Shown here: one piece after another, positions 5,746 to 7,444 of the stretch
Position numbering within the stretch: position 1 is the first letter of the stretch
Layout of the letters: each line of letters starts with the position of its first letter
DNA from: Nitrososphaerota archaeon
GTDB lineage: Archaea; Thermoproteota; Nitrososphaeria; Nitrososphaerales; UBA57
Assembly: GCA_016180375.1 (NCBI GenBank)
Contig: JACPBJ010000035.1
Coordinates: forward strand, 1-7,444
Reading direction: 5' to 3'
Length of the DNA: 7,444 bases
Notes under the pieces: model-generated
What the model was told of the DNA's origin: nothing
What the model saw: the letters and a program-made list of their open reading frames with translations, nothing else
Database searches by the model: none
Translations under genes and position numbers: made by a program

Positions 5746-6744
5746 ATGGTCCAAATCAAAATATCAATACTCACAATTTCAATGATGGTGCTGATACTTG
5801 TTGTTCCTTCCCTCCACTTTGTAGAGGCTCAGGATGTGCGTCCAATAACAGTTAGTATGGGGGTATACATCGTAAACATTGGAAGGTTCGATGTAGGAAC
5901 GGGCTCGTTCACTGCCGACTTCTATTTGTGGTTCAGCTGGAAAGGCAACTGGTCATTAGAAGGGGACGCATCAGGAAAGGCTTTCCCCGAGAGATTCGAG
6001 TTGATGAACGGAAAGATAGACAAAATTACGCTGTTAGATTCGAGCAGGAACCTACCGGGAGGCTACAACTATTTGCTTTATAGAATTCAGGCATCTTTGA
6101 CGGATCCAGTCAACCTTCAGGACTATCCGCTCGACCAACACAATCTTACAATTGAGGTTGAAGACCAAATCCTCACAATAAGCGATCTAGTGTACGAGCC
6201 AGATTCTCAGAGCGGCGTCGACTCTTTGGTAAGAATTCAGGGATGGGATATCTTGGCTACAAGTATATCATCGAAGACAAGAGAGCATCTTTACAAGACA
6301 ACCTTTGGCTTTCCGAATCAGAACCACACGGAAACGTATTCCAGATTCGTGTTCACACTTCCAATATATCGCCCAGTACTCTCCTCCCTAATAAAAACGA
6401 TGATACCAATAATGGTGATTCTGCTTATCGCAATGATTTCCTTCCTAGTCAAACCAGAGAACTTCGGTCCAAGAATTTCTCTGAATGTCACAACATTCCT
6501 TGCAGCAGTGGCAAATCACTTGAATCTCACTGCGAGCATTCCTCCCGTTGGATTCCTTACCTTAGCGGACAGGCTCATGATAAGCGTGTACATAGTTCTG
6601 GTGTACGCTCTGGCGGTTACCGTAGGATTGGCCGCTATAAGCAATGAAAGACGGCTGTTGCTTGTGAAGAGACTGAACCAAACAGGAGGAGTCGTAGCCC
6701 CAATAGCTGCCATAATTCTTGTTGGAATGCAATTCTTTCTCTGA
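5746..6744 (+). CDS. Pentameric ligand-gated ion channel (prokaryotic Cys-loop receptor homologue)
   Basis: This is a 332-residue channel subunit of the Cys-loop receptor superfamily; five subunits would form a ligand-gated pore. A signal peptide spans residues 1-28 (cleavage after VEA). The extracellular beta-sandwich (about 30-205) has DFYLWFSWKG (58-67) and the hallmark LQDYPLDQHNL (124-134). The two disulfide cysteines of animal receptors are replaced by Asp120 and Leu134, with the 13-residue spacing intact; the whole protein has no cysteine, as is common in prokaryotic members. Then come M1 (about 208-235), M2 (about 243-263), a Pro-containing M2-M3 loop (SIPPVGFL), M3 (about 274-297) with Asp275 at its start, and M4 (about 313-331). 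The M3-M4 loop is only about 15 residues, as in bacterial channels. M2 lacks the -1' Glu of cation channels and has Pro242-Arg243, Thr249, Thr250 and Leu252. ATG 5746 has a GAGG site 8 nt upstream. Ligand and ion are unknown. Confidence 0.88.
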   Translation: MVQIKISILTISMMVLILVVPSLHFVEAQDVRPITVSMGVYIVNIGRFDVGTGSFTADFYLWFSWKGNWSLEGDASGKAFPERFELMNGKIDKITLLDSSRNLPGGYNYLLYRIQASLTDPVNLQDYPLDQHNLTIEVEDQILTISDLVYEPDSQSGVDSLVRIQGWDILATSISSKTREHLYKTTFGFPNQNHTETYSRFVFTLPIYRPVLSSLIKTMIPIMVILLIAMISFLVKPENFGPRISLNVTTFLAAVANHLNLTASIPPVGFLTLADRLMISVYIVLVYALAVTVGLAAISNERRLLLVKRLNQTGGVVAPIAAIILVGMQFFL

Positions 6745-6780
6745 GTCGGGACGGGCTAGTGCGCCCCCTATGTAAAACAG

Positions 6781-7116
6781 GTGGGGCATCATGAAGGAAG
6801 AAGCGATGTTAAGGATAGAAGTTTTGTATTTCATAAAGCGCCCCTGAACACAAAAACGATCTTGGGAACGATATTTTCTGAAGATTTTAAGGCAGCTCTA
6901 AAGAAGGAAATACAGAAACAAAATTGCATGTTATACCTCCACTTATTCTTACCTGGAGGAGCGGTCTTCATGATTGATAAAGACGGTAGAGTCTTTCCAG
7001 TTGAGGGTGGTGAATTTAGAGAAGACGAAGCCAGAGAACTAAGCCGTCTAATTATCCCCGCAATATACAAGATTCGTCAGTTTCTATACGATAAGGCAAA
7101 TAAGACTTCAATTTAA
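6781..7116 (+). CDS. Small hypothetical protein following the ligand-gated channel
   Basis: This frame of 111 codons is not assigned to a family. It is charged and soluble-looking, with no membrane segment. A helix SEDFKAALKKEIQKQ is followed by strand-like CMLYLHLFLPGG and AVFMIDKDGRVFPVEGG, then a C-terminal amphipathic helix rich in Arg, Glu and Ile/Leu (EDEARELSRLIIPAIYKIRQ). The strand-turn-strand with DKDGRV superficially resembles sensor or roadblock-like folds, but this is weak. The first in-frame start, GTG 6781, has no ribosome site. An AGGTG site at 6779-6783 instead serves ATG 6791 in another frame, which stops after 18 codons at a run of Cs (CGCCCCTGA), just where the long frame would continue after a one-base shift. 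The true N-terminus is thus uncertain; residues from about PLNTKT on are the reliable part. It lies 36 nt after the pLGIC stop, probably in one transcript. Confidence 0.55.
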   Translation: MGHHEGRSDVKDRSFVFHKAPLNTKTILGTIFSEDFKAALKKEIQKQNCMLYLHLFLPGGAVFMIDKDGRVFPVEGGEFREDEARELSRLIIPAIYKIRQFLYDKANKTSI

Positions 7117-7215
7117 TGCATTCTCAGTAAATCGAATTAGAATCTAGCGTACCATGTTTGCCGTTGTGTACTGTTGAGCATTCCTTCGCATTCGTTCGAG
7201 ACCGGGGGACAAGCA

Positions 7216-7444
7216 GTGATAGCATCGGTCAGGGGAGGGGGGAGAAGAACAATCAAGAAAATTGCAACAACCGAATATCGGGCAGTTGCTTCATTATTCG
7301 TAATTACAACTTTCGGGGCAAAAGCCAATCTTGTTGATGTCGGCCTTGGACACAGAGTTGATCAAGCTCTCAAGGAATTAGATGTAGATTTCGTCTACCC
7401 TAACTTCAGGGGGCTGGTCCTGCTTCACGATCCAAGCGTAGGAG
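7216..7444 (+). CDS. Hypothetical protein, N-terminal fragment (runs off right edge)
   Basis: An open frame reaches the right edge without a stop and encodes at least 76 residues. The start is Arg/Gly/Lys-rich (VRGGGRRTIKK). It is followed by a hydrophobic stretch (AVASLFVITTFGAKANLVDVG), a helix-like HRVDQALKELDVD and a hydrophobic FRGLVLLHDP. I do not recognise the family. GTG 7216 is chosen because GGGGGA (7204-7209) lies 6 nt before it. TTG 7174 in the same frame is an alternative, and an in-frame TAG at 7138-7140 bounds the frame upstream. The overlapping opposite-strand frame at 7137-7328 is shorter, has no promoter or ribosome site and looks like a shadow. It could belong to the same transcript as the preceding gene, which ends 99 nt before it. 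Confidence 0.45.
   Translation, partial: MIASVRGGGRRTIKKIATTEYRAVASLFVITTFGAKANLVDVGLGHRVDQALKELDVDFVYPNFRGLVLLHDPSVG

Noticed and set aside
6243..6834. Frames at 6243-6647 (plus), 6516-6713 (minus) and 6562-6834 (minus)
   Set aside because: Shadows of the pLGIC M1-M4 region; their compositions are not protein-like.
7137..7328. Minus-strand 63-codon frame
   Set aside because: It competes with a longer plus-strand frame open to the window edge and has no promoter or ribosome site. Its hydrophobic run looks like the complement of the other gene.
1..7444. CRISPR arrays, tRNA genes, insertion sequences or prophage traces
   Set aside because: No regularly spaced repeats, cloverleaf-like segments, transposase motifs or terminal inverted repeats were seen on either strand by eye.

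Overview
The window looks like a chromosomal segment of an archaeon, plausibly a Nitrososphaeria/Thaumarchaeota-type lineage; the lineage is an inference and is not proven here. The archaeal reading rests on A/T-rich TATA-like elements about 20-30 nt upstream of starts. One of these gives an apparently leaderless GTG start, while other genes carry GGAG-type ribosome sites. There is also an archaeal-style bifunctional phosphoglucose/phosphomannose isomerase and a TreT-like glycosyltransferase. G+C is moderate by eye. No tRNA, rRNA, CRISPR array, insertion sequence or prophage gene is visible, and no gene-free stretch exceeds 300 bases.

Layout: (1) The left third is a minus-strand pair, an MscS-family mechanosensitive channel (973-2073) followed by a TreT-like GT4 glycosyltransferase (from 917, cut off by the left edge). 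(2) A 70-80 base divergent promoter region (about 2074-2153) with two opposed TATA elements and an inverted repeat separates mscS from an ArsR-like winged-helix regulator (2154-2732). (3) The regulator is followed by a phosphoglucose/phosphomannose isomerase whose homologous reading frame starts upstream of its first standard start codon. A short ORF with a strong ribosome site lies between them. (4) A 12-TM ArsB/NhaD-type ion transporter (3994-5406) has its own promoter and collides stop-on-stop with a small membrane-anchored protein on the opposite strand (5403-5684). (5) Divergent from that small gene is a prokaryotic pentameric ligand-gated ion channel (pLGIC, Cys-loop superfamily, 5746-6744), then a small unknown gene (6781-7116) and the start of another unknown gene running off the right edge.

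Taken together, three separate ion pathways (mechanosensitive channel, secondary ion transporter, ligand-gated channel) sit next to a possible compatible-solute glycosyltransferase, a hexose-phosphate isomerase and one regulator. A working hypothesis is a locus for osmotic and ionic homeostasis; this is inferred only from neighbourhood. The most interesting single item is the pLGIC. Its pore-lining M2 segment reads like that of anion-selective animal glycine/GABA receptors: no Glu at -1', Pro-Arg at -1'/0', Thr-Thr at 6'/7' and Leu at 9'. The best-studied prokaryotic members, GLIC and ELIC, are cation channels.

Several 5' ends are odd. The isomerase, the small membrane protein and the gene after the pLGIC each have a mismatch between the best ribosome-binding site and the frame or start of the long ORF. 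This could mean non-AUG starts, real frameshifts, or single-base errors in the assembly.
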